The notes beneath the pieces were generated by a model. The model saw nothing but the letters and a program-made list of their open reading frames with translations. It had not been told where the DNA came from and did not search any database. Shown here piece by piece: positions 33,382-42,502 of a stretch of 46,695 nt of DNA (position 1 is its first letter; each line of letters begins with the position of its first letter). The stretch comes from an uncultured Clostridia bacterium (GTDB taxonomy: Bacteria > Bacillota > Clostridia > Christensenellales > UBA1242): positions 1-46,695 of the forward strand of contig CALBKX010000039.1 of assembly GCA_937895935.1 (NCBI GenBank), read 5' to 3'. A program made the translations under genes and the position numbers.

Positions 33382-33412
33382 TTAATTTAAGGGATGTTAA
33401 AAAGGAGAAAAT

Positions 33413-33877
33413 GTGGCAAGCAAAGTTATTGATAAATGTAACGAAAAAATTGTTCCTATAATTGAAAATTTAGGTTACGATGTTTTGGAAGTCGAATATG
33501 CAAAAAAAGTTGACGGTATGAATTTGACTTTTTTCATTGATAAAAAAGATGGTATAACTATTGATGATTGTGAAAAAGTAAACAACGCTATCACTGATGT
33601 GTTAGATGAAATCAACGTTTCTGATGATGCACCTTATATTTTAAATGTAAGTTCTGCTGGTCTGGACAGACCTATTAAAAACCAAAAAGACTTTATTAGA
33701 AATAAAGGGAAATCTGTTGAAATTAAATTATTTGTACCACAAAATAAACAAAAAGTCTTTGTTGGAGAATTAATTGATTTTAGTGAACAAGGTTATACAA
33801 TCAAAACCACTTCAGGCGAAGAGTTGTTTTTTGAAAAGAGCAAAGTTGCACTATGCTCGCCAGTATTAGATTTTTAA
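33413..33877 (+). CDS. rimP: Ribosome maturation factor RimP
   Basis: 154 aa, GTG start with aaggag. It helps 30S subunit assembly. The block NLGYDVLEVEYAKKVDGMNLTFFIDKKDGITIDDC and LNVSSAGLDRPIKNQKDF are typical. The C-terminal SH3-like part is VFVGELIDFSEQGYTIKTTSGEE. First gene of the rimP-nusA-ylxR-ylxQ-infB run. The order is the same as in most Firmicutes. Confidence 0.95.
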   Translation: MASKVIDKCNEKIVPIIENLGYDVLEVEYAKKVDGMNLTFFIDKKDGITIDDCEKVNNAITDVLDEINVSDDAPYILNVSSAGLDRPIKNQKDFIRNKGKSVEIKLFVPQNKQKVFVGELIDFSEQGYTIKTTSGEELFFEKSKVALCSPVLDF

Positions 33878-33887
33878 GGAGAAATAT

Positions 33888-35021
33888 ATGATAAACAAGG
33901 ATTTTTTTCAAGCATTAGAAGATCTTGAACACGAAAAAAATATTAATTCAGAGCAATTTATTGCTTCACTTGAAGCAGCATTAACTTCTGCTTATAAAAA
34001 AGTTTACGGAGAGGCAAAATCTGCTTTGGTAAAACTTAATCCTGAAAAGGCTACAATTAAAATTTATAGTTATAAAACTGTAGTTGAAAATGTAGAAGAC
34101 GCGGATAAAGAAATAAGTTTGGAAGACGCAAAAAAGATTAAAAAATCTTATGCAATTGGTGACGTTGTTACAGAAGAAGTTAGCACAAAAGAATTTGGTA
34201 GAATTGCAGCACAAACTGCAAAACAGGTTGTTATGCAAAAATTGAAAGAATTGGAACGTGATCAAGCTTTAAGTGAAATTTCTGAAAAAGAAGATGAACT
34301 TATTACCACTATTGTAAAAAGAGTGGAAAATGGCACTGTTTATGTTCAATTAGCCGGCTCTAATATGGAAGGAGTTATGCTTGAAAATGACCAAATCCCA
34401 GGCGAACATTACAATGTTGGACAAAGAATAAAAGTTTACGTTAAAAAGATTAAAGATTCTTATAAAGGACCACAAATTCAAGTTTCTAGAGCAAATAATG
34501 GTTTTGTAAAAAAATTATTTGAAATAGAAATACCTGAAGTTGCTAGTGGTGACGTGGAAATTAAAAATATAGCAAGAGATGCGGGAAATCGTTGTAAAGT
34601 TGCAATTTATAGCACAAAACCACATATTGACGCACTTGGTGCTTGCGTTGGAAATAGAGGGGTTAGAATAAATACTATTATGGGTGAGTTAAATGGTGAA
34701 AAAATCGACCTTGTTCTTTACTCAGAAGACCCACTTGAATATATCGCTAAAGCTCTTGCGCCTGCTGAAGTTATTTCTGTAGAAATTAATGAAAGTTTAA
34801 AAGCGTCACAAGTAATTGTTCCTGACGATAAATTATCGCTTGCAATAGGCAAACAAGGACAAAATGTAAGATTGGCAGCAAGACTTACAGGCTGGAAAAT
34901 AGATGTTAAACCAAAGAGTAAAGCGGAAAATGCAAAAGAAATTGTCCCAGAATATGAAATTACAAATCTTGAGGACGAAGATGATGATGCTTTTGCTGAT
35001 TTAGAAGATATAACTGAATAA
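33888..35021 (+). CDS. nusA: Transcription termination/antitermination factor NusA
   Basis: 377 aa. The N-terminal RNA-polymerase-binding domain (about 1-125), S1 domain (about 135-200: VKRVENGTVYVQLAG, GQRIKVYVKKI), KH1 (about 225-275: CKVAIYSTKPHIDALGACVG) and KH2 (about 300-345: KLSLAIGKQGQNVRLAARLTGW) are present. The acidic tail is short, as usual for Gram-positive NusA. RBS aaggag. Confidence 0.97.
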   Translation: MINKDFFQALEDLEHEKNINSEQFIASLEAALTSAYKKVYGEAKSALVKLNPEKATIKIYSYKTVVENVEDADKEISLEDAKKIKKSYAIGDVVTEEVSTKEFGRIAAQTAKQVVMQKLKELERDQALSEISEKEDELITTIVKRVENGTVYVQLAGSNMEGVMLENDQIPGEHYNVGQRIKVYVKKIKDSYKGPQIQVSRANNGFVKKLFEIEIPEVASGDVEIKNIARDAGNRCKVAIYSTKPHIDALGACVGNRGVRINTIMGELNGEKIDLVLYSEDPLEYIAKALAPAEVISVEINESLKASQVIVPDDKLSLAIGKQGQNVRLAARLTGWKIDVKPKSKAENAKEIVPEYEITNLEDEDDDAFADLEDITE

Positions 35022-35033
35022 GGGAGTGCTTTT

Positions 35034-35297
35034 TTGAAAAGAGAAGTTAATAGAATTTGTTTTATTTGTAAAAAAAGTCATAACAAATCAGATATGATAA
35101 GGCTTGTAAAAACATCTAGTGGTGAAATATTCATTGATAAAACAGGAAAAGCAAACGGCAGAGGCGCATATATTTGTACAGACCCAAATTGTATTGAACA
35201 AATAAAAAAACAAAAAATTTTGTGTCGAGCATTTAAATGCGAATTTCCCCCTGTAGTATATAAAAAATTATGTGAGGAATTAATTGATAAAAAGTGA
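35034..35297 (+). CDS. ylxR: YlxR (DUF448) RNA-binding protein
   Basis: 87 aa, TTG start with gggagtg. The family pattern is clear: ICFICKKSHNKSDMIRLVK, then GRGAYIC and CREF-like CRAFKCEF. It is a small nucleic-acid-binding protein always found in the nusA-infB operon. It overlaps ylxQ by 14 bases. Confidence 0.93.
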   Translation: MKREVNRICFICKKSHNKSDMIRLVKTSSGEIFIDKTGKANGRGAYICTDPNCIEQIKKQKILCRAFKCEFPPVVYKKLCEELIDKK

Positions 35298-35589
35298 TTT
35301 AAGTAGAATTCAAGGATATATTGGCATAGCAAACAAGGCAAATTATGTAATCTTTGGTGCTGACAATTTAAAGGGCTATTCGCACAAATTGTTTTTAGTT
35401 TTATATAGAGAAGATTGTGGTAAAACAATATCAAAAGTGGTTGAAGAACTAAAACAAAGAGAAATACCAAATTATGTTTTTAGTATTGAGGAGTTTAATT
35501 CAATATCTAATTTAGAAAATTGTAAACTACTAGCAATAAAAAACAAAGGATTGTCCCAAAAAATTATAGAAATAATAGATAAAGTCTGA
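35284..35589 (+). CDS. ylxQ: YlxQ, L7Ae-family ribosomal-protein-like
   Basis: 101 aa, TTG start with gagga. The sequence (IQGYIGIANKANYVIFGADNL, LFLVLYREDCGKT, CKLLAIKNKGLSQKIIEII) fits the L7Ae/L30e RNA-binding fold of YlxQ. The standard neighbour of ylxR and infB. Confidence 0.9.
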   Translation: MIKSDLSRIQGYIGIANKANYVIFGADNLKGYSHKLFLVLYREDCGKTISKVVEELKQREIPNYVFSIEEFNSISNLENCKLLAIKNKGLSQKIIEIIDKV

Positions 35590-35718
35590 TTTATTCATAT
35601 TATGATGTAAATATTTATAATTATTTACAATTGAATTTAATAAGTAATTACATTACAAATCAGTGCTAAGTCTAAAATATTATAAATGCTTAAATTGCAT
35701 AAATTAAGGAGTAAATTA

Positions 35719-38274
35719 GTGGCTAACGAAAAAACAAATGGATTAAGTAATCTAAAAAATATTCACAAAATTCAGAAAGATGGAATTCTTCAAGAATTGT
35801 TACGTGATTTACGTTCAACAAAAAGTCAATTAGAGATGTTAGTTAAAAATACATCTCGTTTTAAAACATCTAAACAAAACATAGTTGAAGAGAAACCAGC
35901 AAAACAAACAACTGCTGAACCAGTCAAAAATGATTTAGTTGAAGAAAAACAATCAAAAAATGAGAAAACCGAAGTTGATACAAAAAATATAAATCGTACT
36001 TTCAATAGAGAGCAAAAACAGTACGATAATCGTCAATTTAACAACAATCAACGCCGTTTTGAAAACCGCCAATTTGACTCTAATCGTCAGTTTAATAAAG
36101 ATCAACGTCCATTTAATAACAATAGACAATTTAACAATCAAAGACCATATGGGAATTTTAACAACGGACAACAACGTCAGTTTAATTCAGATCGTTCACA
36201 ATTTAATAACAACGGACAAAAACCTTTCGGGCAAAGAACACCAAATGGTTTTGCTTCAAGTAGAGCTAATGCTTTTAAAAGTTTTGCTCAGCCACTTGAA
36301 AGTTCTAAAGTGTTGGCAGGTCCAGAAAAAACTTTTAGTGGCAAAAAAGCACCTATTAAAAATCAATATGAAGAAAAGAAACAAATGAGCAAAAAAGCTT
36401 TAATGAAAAGAGGCTTTATACTTGATAATTCATATAACGAAGACATTGATGGCGTAAGAATGGGCTCAAGAAAACTGGTAAAAACAAAAAAGAAAGAGAG
36501 TGTAACTTTTGTAGCACCAGCAATTGAAAGTGCCGTTATAACAACAGAAACTATTACTGTTAAAACATTATCAGAAAAAACAGGTAAACCTGTTACTGAT
36601 ATTATTAAAAAATTAATGTTGCTTGGTGTAATGGCAACAATAAATAGTTCCATTGATTTTACGACTGCAGAACTTGTTTCTGAAGAACTAGGTGTAAAAT
36701 TAGAGCAAAAGATAGAAAAGTCATATGAAGAAAAACTTGAGGAACAGTCAAAAGAAATAGGCGAAAATGCAACAGTTAGACCTCCAGTTGTAACCGTTAT
36801 GGGGCACGTAGACCATGGTAAAACCTCGTTACTTGATGCTATTAGAAAAACCAATGTAGTAAGCGGAGAAGCGGGTGGTATAACTCAAAAAATAGGTGCA
36901 TATCAAGTATCTTGGAATGGAGAAAAGATTACATTTATTGACACTCCTGGACACGCTGCTTTTACTGCTATGCGTGCAAGAGGTGCAAAAGTAACTGATA
37001 TAGCAATTTTGGTTGTTGCGGCCGATGACGGTATAATGCCACAAACTATTGAAGCAATTAATCATATAAAAGCCGCTAATTGTCCAATGATAGTTGCTAT
37101 TAATAAAATGGATAAACCTGAAGCAAATCCAGAAAAAGTTAAACAACAACTTGCTGAAAACGGTGTTTTGCCTGAAGAATGGGGCGGAGATACAATAATT
37201 GTTCCTATTTCTGCTAAACAAGGTGTGGGCATTGATAAACTATTAGAAACTGTTCTTTTGGTTGCTGAAATGCAAGAACTAAAAGCCGATGCAAACCAAA
37301 CAGCGGTAGGTGTTGTAATTGAAGCTGAATTAGATAAAAATAGAGGTCCAATTGCAACTGTACTTGTTCAAAATGGAACACTCAAAGTTGGCGATAGCGT
37401 TATGAGCGGTATTACTTATGGAAAAGTAAGAGCGATGTTTGACGAATATGGCAAACAATTAAAAACTGCTGGACCAAGCACTCCAGTTGCTATTTTAGGC
37501 TTAGATGCAGTTCCAAATGCTGGTGATCAAGTTTATGCTATTGATGAAAAATTATCAAAACAAGTAATTCAAGAAAGAATAAATAAAATAAAAACAGAAA
37601 GAGCAAATTCAACATCTGGTGTATCACTTGATGATTTTATGGATAGAGTAAACGAAGGAAAACTAAAAACTTTAAATATTATAATAAAAGCAGATGTACA
37701 AGGCTCTGTTGAGGCATTAAAACAAACATTAACTTCAATCAAAAATGAAGAAGCAAAGGTTGTTTGTATCCATAGTGGTGCAGGTCCTGTTACTGAGTCA
37801 GACGTAATACTAGCAGGTGCAAGCGATGCTGTTATTATTAACTTTAATTTAAAACTAATTGGAAAAATAGAGCAATTTGCTGAAAATCAAAAGGTTCAAA
37901 TTAAATCATATAAAGTTATTTATGAATGTGTTGATGAAATTACAAAAGCGTTAACAGGTATGCTTTCAGTTAAATATGAAGATAAAATAATAGGCCATAG
38001 CGAAGTAAGAGCAATGTTTAAACTATCTTCTGCGGGAATCATATGTGGTTCATACGTTAAAGATGGTAAAATTACCAGAAACGCGTTTGTTAACGTGTAT
38101 CGTGGAGATGAAAAAATATTAGAAACTCAAATAGAAGCGTTAAAAATCCAAAAAGATGATAAAGCGGAAGTAAATTATGGATATGAATGTGGTATAAAAT
38201 TAAAAGACAGCACTGGTGTTCAAGTAGGCGATATGTTTGAAGTTTACGAAAAAGTGGAAGTAAAAAGAGGTTAA
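35719..38274 (+). CDS. infB: Translation initiation factor IF-2
   Basis: About 851 aa from the GTG at 35719 (aaggag just ahead); an ATG at 35686 has no RBS. It brings initiator tRNA to the 30S subunit. G motifs: GHVDHGKTS (near 362), AGGITQKIG, DTPGHAAF and NKMD. Residues about 94-178 are an Asn/Gln/Arg/Phe-rich, low-complexity stretch with repeated RQFNN-like units. A small IF2-N domain (TVKTLSEKTGKPVTDIIKKLM, near 285-310) follows. The C-terminal domains II-IV are complete. Confidence 0.96.
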   Translation: MANEKTNGLSNLKNIHKIQKDGILQELLRDLRSTKSQLEMLVKNTSRFKTSKQNIVEEKPAKQTTAEPVKNDLVEEKQSKNEKTEVDTKNINRTFNREQKQYDNRQFNNNQRRFENRQFDSNRQFNKDQRPFNNNRQFNNQRPYGNFNNGQQRQFNSDRSQFNNNGQKPFGQRTPNGFASSRANAFKSFAQPLESSKVLAGPEKTFSGKKAPIKNQYEEKKQMSKKALMKRGFILDNSYNEDIDGVRMGSRKLVKTKKKESVTFVAPAIESAVITTETITVKTLSEKTGKPVTDIIKKLMLLGVMATINSSIDFTTAELVSEELGVKLEQKIEKSYEEKLEEQSKEIGENATVRPPVVTVMGHVDHGKTSLLDAIRKTNVVSGEAGGITQKIGAYQVSWNGEKITFIDTPGHAAFTAMRARGAKVTDIAILVVAADDGIMPQTIEAINHIKAANCPMIVAINKMDKPEANPEKVKQQLAENGVLPEEWGGDTIIVPISAKQGVGIDKLLETVLLVAEMQELKADANQTAVGVVIEAELDKNRGPIATVLVQNGTLKVGDSVMSGITYGKVRAMFDEYGKQLKTAGPSTPVAILGLDAVPNAGDQVYAIDEKLSKQVIQERINKIKTERANSTSGVSLDDFMDRVNEGKLKTLNIIIKADVQGSVEALKQTLTSIKNEEAKVVCIHSGAGPVTESDVILAGASDAVIINFNLKLIGKIEQFAENQKVQIKSYKVIYECVDEITKALTGMLSVKYEDKIIGHSEVRAMFKLSSAGIICGSYVKDGKITRNAFVNVYRGDEKILETQIEALKIQKDDKAEVNYGYECGIKLKDSTGVQVGDMFEVYEKVEVKRG

Positions 38275-38275
38275 T

Positions 38276-38638
38276 ATGAGTAATATTAGACAAGAACGCG
38301 CAAATGCAGAAATATCTAAAGCTTTAACAATAATTTTACGTGATAAAACAAACGACCCAAGGTTAAATGGGGTTATAATCACAATAACAAATGTCAATAC
38401 TTCTGCAGATTTTAGACATTGCAAGGTAACTTTTAGTTCTTTAAATGGAAATAATTTAGAAATACAAAAATTATTACAAAAAATAGAAGGTTTTATTAAA
38501 AAAGAATTATTAAATATGGTAAAACTACCTTTTGCTCCTGAACTAGAATTTATTGTTGATGTAGGAGAGGAAAATAGTAAAAGGATAGATGCAATTTTAA
38601 AAAATCTTAACATTCCAAAAGACGAATCTGTTGAATAA
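38276..38638 (+). CDS. rbfA: Ribosome-binding factor A
   Basis: 120 aa. It binds 16S rRNA helix 1 during 30S maturation. KH-like fold with RQERANAEISKALTIILRD, DPRLNGVIITITNV and PELEFIVD. ATG with aagagg, one base after infB. Standard position. Confidence 0.95.
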   Translation: MSNIRQERANAEISKALTIILRDKTNDPRLNGVIITITNVNTSADFRHCKVTFSSLNGNNLEIQKLLQKIEGFIKKELLNMVKLPFAPELEFIVDVGEENSKRIDAILKNLNIPKDESVE

Positions 38639-38683
38639 AAATTTTTGATTATTAAAATGAAAACCTTTTTTGGTAGGAAAAAT

Positions 38684-39631
38684 ATGAAAGAATTAATAAA
38701 TAGTTTAAAAAAAAGTAAAAGAGTAGCGATTATTGCACATATATCTCCTGATCCAGATTGTATGAGCAGTATGACTACTCTTTCTTGCATTTTAGAGCAG
38801 TTAGGTAAAAAGACAAAAATGTTTATAGATTGTAACAATCTAACAGAATTAATGACAAATTTTTATAATTTAGATGAAAGTATTTGTGAAGATATTGTAG
38901 TAGAGAACTTCGATACTATTGTTTTGGTTGATTTGGCTCAAGAAAGGCTTCTTGGAAAATATTATCCCCAAATTAAAGATCATAATAATATTATCGTTAT
39001 TGATCACCATTTCTCTAGAAATCTAAATGGAAGTATAAATTACATTGATTCACACAAATCTAGTTGCAGTGAAATAATCTATGAAATTGCTTTAAAACTT
39101 AAGGCAAAAATAAATCAAAAAATTGCAACATTAATTTATGCTGGTATAGTAGGAGATACCAATTGTTTTCAAAATGATAACACAAATGAAAACTCGTTTT
39201 TGGTTGCAAGAGAATGTTTGCTAAGTGGTGCTAAAAAAAATCAAGTTACTTTTTTAATACAAAAACATCAAACAACGCCTGAAATTATCCTAAGGAAAAT
39301 GGGCTACGAAAATATGGTATTTAAAAACAAAATTGCATATGTAATTTTTACAAAAAAAATGTTTAAACAGGCAGGTGTTGATGATTGCCCTTGTTTTGTA
39401 AATGAAATGCTTAATACTGACGATAATATATTTGCATTTGTAATAAAACAAAAAGAAAAAAATACCTATACTGTTTCAATGAGATGTAAAGAAGGATATG
39501 ATGTATCCAAAGTGGCAAATGTAATTGGTGGCGGTGGACACATTCAGGCTTCAGGCGCTTTATTTGTAGGTGCACCAGTTAAACATGCGAAAATATTATA
39601 TGAAGAATGCTTAAAACAGATAAGGAATTAA
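38684..39631 (+). CDS. nrnA: DHH-family phosphoesterase, NrnA type (nanoRNase/pAp phosphatase)
   Basis: About 315 aa from the ATG at 38684 (taggaaa ahead; MKELINSLKKSKRVAIIAH). DHH motifs: HISPDPDCMSS, VLVDLAQ, IDHHFS and GDTN. The DHHA1 domain ends with GGGGHIQASGA. It degrades 2-4 nt RNAs and can dephosphorylate pAp; some members cut c-di-AMP breakdown products. The rbfA-nrnA-truB order is conserved in Firmicutes. Confidence 0.92.
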   Translation: MKELINSLKKSKRVAIIAHISPDPDCMSSMTTLSCILEQLGKKTKMFIDCNNLTELMTNFYNLDESICEDIVVENFDTIVLVDLAQERLLGKYYPQIKDHNNIIVIDHHFSRNLNGSINYIDSHKSSCSEIIYEIALKLKAKINQKIATLIYAGIVGDTNCFQNDNTNENSFLVARECLLSGAKKNQVTFLIQKHQTTPEIILRKMGYENMVFKNKIAYVIFTKKMFKQAGVDDCPCFVNEMLNTDDNIFAFVIKQKEKNTYTVSMRCKEGYDVSKVANVIGGGGHIQASGALFVGAPVKHAKILYEECLKQIRN

Positions 39632-39632
39632 T

Positions 39633-40304
39633 ATGTTTGATAAAAATGCTATTATAAACTTAAATAAACCAACTGGAATGTCATCATTTTTGGCTGTAAA
39701 AAAAGTGTCAAGAATTTTAGGTGTAAAAAAGGCTGGACATATGGGTACTCTTGACCCTTATGGAACAGGAGTGTTGCTGGTTGGTGTCAATAAAGGAACA
39801 AAATTATTTGATGAATATTTGAAAAAAACAAAAACATACGTAGCAGTTTTTCATTTTGGATATGAAACTGATACATTGGATAGTGAAGGTAAAATAATCA
39901 ATGAAGAAGATAAAATTATCACAAAAGAACAAATTTTAATGTCCTTAAAAAAATTTATTGGCAAACAAAACCAAATGCCACCGCTTTTTTCTGCAAAAAA
40001 AATCAACGGGCAAAAGTCCTGTGACATAGCAAGAAAAGGTGGCGTTGTGGAATTAAAACCTAAAGAAATAGAAATATATGAATTAAAACTTTTAAGAGAG
40101 TTTGGTGATAATAATTTTCAGTTTAAAATTACTTGTTCTAGCGGAACTTATATAAGAAGCCTTTGTAGAGATATGGCATACAATTTTGGCACATATGGTA
40201 CTATGCTTAGTATTATACGTACAAAATGTGGTGTATTCTCTATTGAGGATTCATCAACGTTAGAGGATTTAGCAAACGGAAAAATTAACTATTTGGAGGT
40301 GTAA
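39633..40304 (+). CDS. truB: tRNA pseudouridine-55 synthase TruB
   Basis: 223 aa. Catalytic motif GHMGTLDPYGTGVLLVG (Asp in LDP), plus LNKPTGMSS, PLFSAKKINGQ and SCSSGTYIRSLCRD-like CSSGTYIRSL. It is shorter than TruB of about 300 aa, lacking the C-terminal PUA-like part. ribF, which normally follows, is replaced by the AP-endonuclease-like gene. Confidence 0.95.
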   Translation: MFDKNAIINLNKPTGMSSFLAVKKVSRILGVKKAGHMGTLDPYGTGVLLVGVNKGTKLFDEYLKKTKTYVAVFHFGYETDTLDSEGKIINEEDKIITKEQILMSLKKFIGKQNQMPPLFSAKKINGQKSCDIARKGGVVELKPKEIEIYELKLLREFGDNNFQFKITCSSGTYIRSLCRDMAYNFGTYGTMLSIIRTKCGVFSIEDSSTLEDLANGKINYLEV

Positions 40305-40315
40305 AGGAAAATATT

Positions 40316-41176
40316 ATGGAAAATAAAATTCGTTTTGGTCCATCAGGAAATAGTAAAATTTTTTATGACGCTGGTTATAAGCATAGTGTTGATGCACCCA
40401 AATTTTGCAAGGAAATAGGATTGTCTGCATATGAATATTCATTTGGTAGGGGTTTTACTATGTCTTATGACACTGCTAAAATACTTGGTGAAAATGCAAA
40501 AAATAACGACATTTTAATTAGCATCCATGCTCCATATTATATAAATTTTGCAAATGAAAGTGACGATATGGTATCAAAATCTTTTGGTTATGTTGAAAAA
40601 AGTATGCAGTATTTAAATATTATGGGTGGTCGTGATTTAGTTATTCATTTGGCTTCTTGCGGTAAGCTTAATAGAACTGCTGCTATTAATTTAACTTCCA
40701 AAAGATTGGATGAGTGTTTAAAAATTTTATATGACCTAAAATTGAATGAAAACAAATTTTTGTGCCCTGAAACTATGGGGAAATATATGCAAATAGGTAC
40801 TTATCAAGAGATAATTGATTTTTGTACAAAAGATAAAATTCTTGTACCAACTTTTGATTTTGGCCATATAAATTGTATTATGCAGGGTGGGTTAAAATCA
40901 TCTAATGATTATAAAAGAATATTTGATTATTCATTTGAAAAGTTAGGCGAGTATAAAACTAAAAATTGTCATATTCATTTTAGTAAAATAGAGTATTCTT
41001 CAAAAGGTGAAGTTAAGCATTTAAATTTGGATGATTGTGTTTATGGCCCTGAATTCGAGCCCTTAATTAAAGTTATTAATGAGTATAAACTTACTCCAAC
41101 AATTATAAGTGAGTCTAAAGAAAAAATGATGGAAGATGCTTTAAAATTAAAGGAAATTTATGATAACTGTAAATAA
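40316..41176 (+). CDS. nfo: Endonuclease IV-like TIM-barrel protein (AP endonuclease family 2)
   Basis: 286 aa. Metal ligands of the Nfo family are visible in order: SIHAPYYIN, IHLASCG, PETMGKYMQIGT (Glu), DFGHIN (Asp/His), HIHFSKIEY, and SESKE (Glu) at the end. The N-terminus IRFGPSGNSKIF resembles the shorter archaeal/Clostridial Nfo group. It would cut DNA at abasic sites. It overlaps the MBL gene by 17 bases. Confidence 0.85.
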   Translation: MENKIRFGPSGNSKIFYDAGYKHSVDAPKFCKEIGLSAYEYSFGRGFTMSYDTAKILGENAKNNDILISIHAPYYINFANESDDMVSKSFGYVEKSMQYLNIMGGRDLVIHLASCGKLNRTAAINLTSKRLDECLKILYDLKLNENKFLCPETMGKYMQIGTYQEIIDFCTKDKILVPTFDFGHINCIMQGGLKSSNDYKRIFDYSFEKLGEYKTKNCHIHFSKIEYSSKGEVKHLNLDDCVYGPEFEPLIKVINEYKLTPTIISESKEKMMEDALKLKEIYDNCK

Positions 41177-41735
41177 AATAATAAGTAGAGTATGCTTAGA
41201 AAATTGTTATATTGTTTGTAATGATTTAAAACAATCAATTATAATCGACCCAGGTTCAAACTATGAAGAAATAATAGATTTTGTAAAACAAAAAGGTTTA
41301 AATGTTTTAGGGGTTTTATTAACTCACGGGCATTATGACCACATTTTTTCATGCAAAAAATTACAAGAATTAGGATATAAAATTTATATATCAAAATTTG
41401 ATGAGATAATGTGTAGTGATGAAAATTTAAACTTTGCTAAAAGTTGTGGCGAAGTGGTTGAAAGTTTTATTCCAGACTTTTTAATATCTGAAAATGAAGA
41501 ACATCTAACCTTAGGAGCTTTTGAAATTAAAATATTGCATACTCCGGGGCATAGCAAAGGGGGGCTTTCTTATATTATAGATAATCATTTGTTTTCTGGA
41601 GATACTCTTTTTGAAAAAGGCTATGGCAGAACTGATTTATTTGGAGGAAATTTTAGAGAAATCCTATCGAGTATAAAACTTCTAAGAAAATATACAAGTG
41701 CAGGTTATATTTTACATTCTGGTCACGATTACTAA
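41160..41735 (+). CDS. Metallo-beta-lactamase-fold hydrolase (glyoxalase II-like)
   Basis: 191 aa. Metal motifs: THGHYDH, HTPGHSKGG, SGDTLF and a final HSGHDY. This is a small group of hydroxyacylglutathione-hydrolase-like proteins found in many bacteria without glutathione, so the substrate is open. It ends with HSGHDY, where the family usually has a few more residues. Confidence 0.88.
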   Translation: MITVNKIISRVCLENCYIVCNDLKQSIIIDPGSNYEEIIDFVKQKGLNVLGVLLTHGHYDHIFSCKKLQELGYKIYISKFDEIMCSDENLNFAKSCGEVVESFIPDFLISENEEHLTLGAFEIKILHTPGHSKGGLSYIIDNHLFSGDTLFEKGYGRTDLFGGNFREILSSIKLLRKYTSAGYILHSGHDY

Positions 41736-41743
41736 AAAAATAC

Positions 41744-41772
41744 TAGACATATTTTTTAAAGTGTGTTAATAT
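41744..41772 (+). promoter_or_regulatory. Promoter of efp
   Basis: -35 tagaca (41744-41749), 17-bp spacer, -10 taatat (41767-41772); ATG at 41810. Confidence 0.6.
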
Positions 41773-41809
41773 ACCAAAGTAATTTTAAAGAAATTTAAGG
41801 AGAAAATTA

Positions 41810-42370
41810 ATGATAACAGCAGGCGATTTTAGAAAAGGCGTTACTTTTGAATATGAAGGCAATGTATTTGTAGTTGTTGAATTTTTACATGTTAAACCTG
41901 GAAAAGGTTCACCATTTGTTAGAACTACTATTAAAAACGTTGTTACAGGACAAGTGTTAGAAAGAACTTTTAACCCTACTGATAAGTTCCAAGTGGCAGT
42001 TATTGAAAGAAAAGAAATGCAATATCTTTATAATGAAGGTGATTTGTATTACTTTATGGATATGGAAACATATGACCAAATTCCACTTAACAAATCACAA
42101 GTTGAAGGTGCTATGAATTTTATGAAGGAAAATATGAATGCAACAATTCAATTCTATAAAGGAAATGCGTTTAGTGTTGTTCCTCCAACTTTTGTTGAGT
42201 TGAAAGTTACAGAAACTGAACCAGGAATTCAAGGCGATACTTCTAAAGCAGGTTATAAACCAGCTAAACTTGAAACCGGTTATGAAATTAAAGTACCTCT
42301 ATTTGTAAATCAAGGAGAAATGATTAGAGTAGATACTCGTGACGGTTCATATATGGAAAGAGTAAAATAG
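41810..42370 (+). CDS. efp: Elongation factor P
   Basis: 186 aa, ATG with aaggag. It rescues ribosomes stalled at polyproline. The KOW domain with the loop HVKPGKGSPFVRT (modified Lys at the tip), the OB domains and the ending KAGYKPAKLETGYEIKVPLF with DTRDGSYMERV are all present. It directly precedes spoIIIA, as in Bacillus and Clostridium. Confidence 0.97.
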   Translation: MITAGDFRKGVTFEYEGNVFVVVEFLHVKPGKGSPFVRTTIKNVVTGQVLERTFNPTDKFQVAVIERKEMQYLYNEGDLYYFMDMETYDQIPLNKSQVEGAMNFMKENMNATIQFYKGNAFSVVPPTFVELKVTETEPGIQGDTSKAGYKPAKLETGYEIKVPLFVNQGEMIRVDTRDGSYMERVK

Positions 42371-42386
42371 TTTTTATTATTTTAAA

Positions 42387-42433
42387 GGACATAGTTTTTG
42401 GGGTTCACTTCATTATGCTATGTCTTTTTTTTT
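42387..42433 (+). terminator. Terminator of efp
   Basis: gacatag pairs with ctatgtc, followed by nine T. It separates efp from the spoIIIA operon. Confidence 0.75.
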
Positions 42434-42502
42434 GTCTTTTTGTAGAAACAGTATTTTAAGAATTAGTACAAATATAAATATTTTAATAAGGGAGAATGTG
42501 AA

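Noticed and set aside
33188..33412. Possible remnant of the PolC polymerase domain after the exonuclease gene
   Set aside because: Only 225 bases, AT-rich with stops in all frames, and it contains the rimP promoter and leader hairpin; no polymerase motif was found.
36363..36854. A 163-aa minus-strand open frame in infB
   Set aside because: Shadow of the IF-2 reading frame with a Ser/Phe-rich product.
38200..38838. A 212-aa minus-strand open frame across rbfA
   Set aside because: It is antisense to rbfA and the ends of infB and nrnA, all of which are clear family members; composition is typical of shadow frames in AT-rich DNA.
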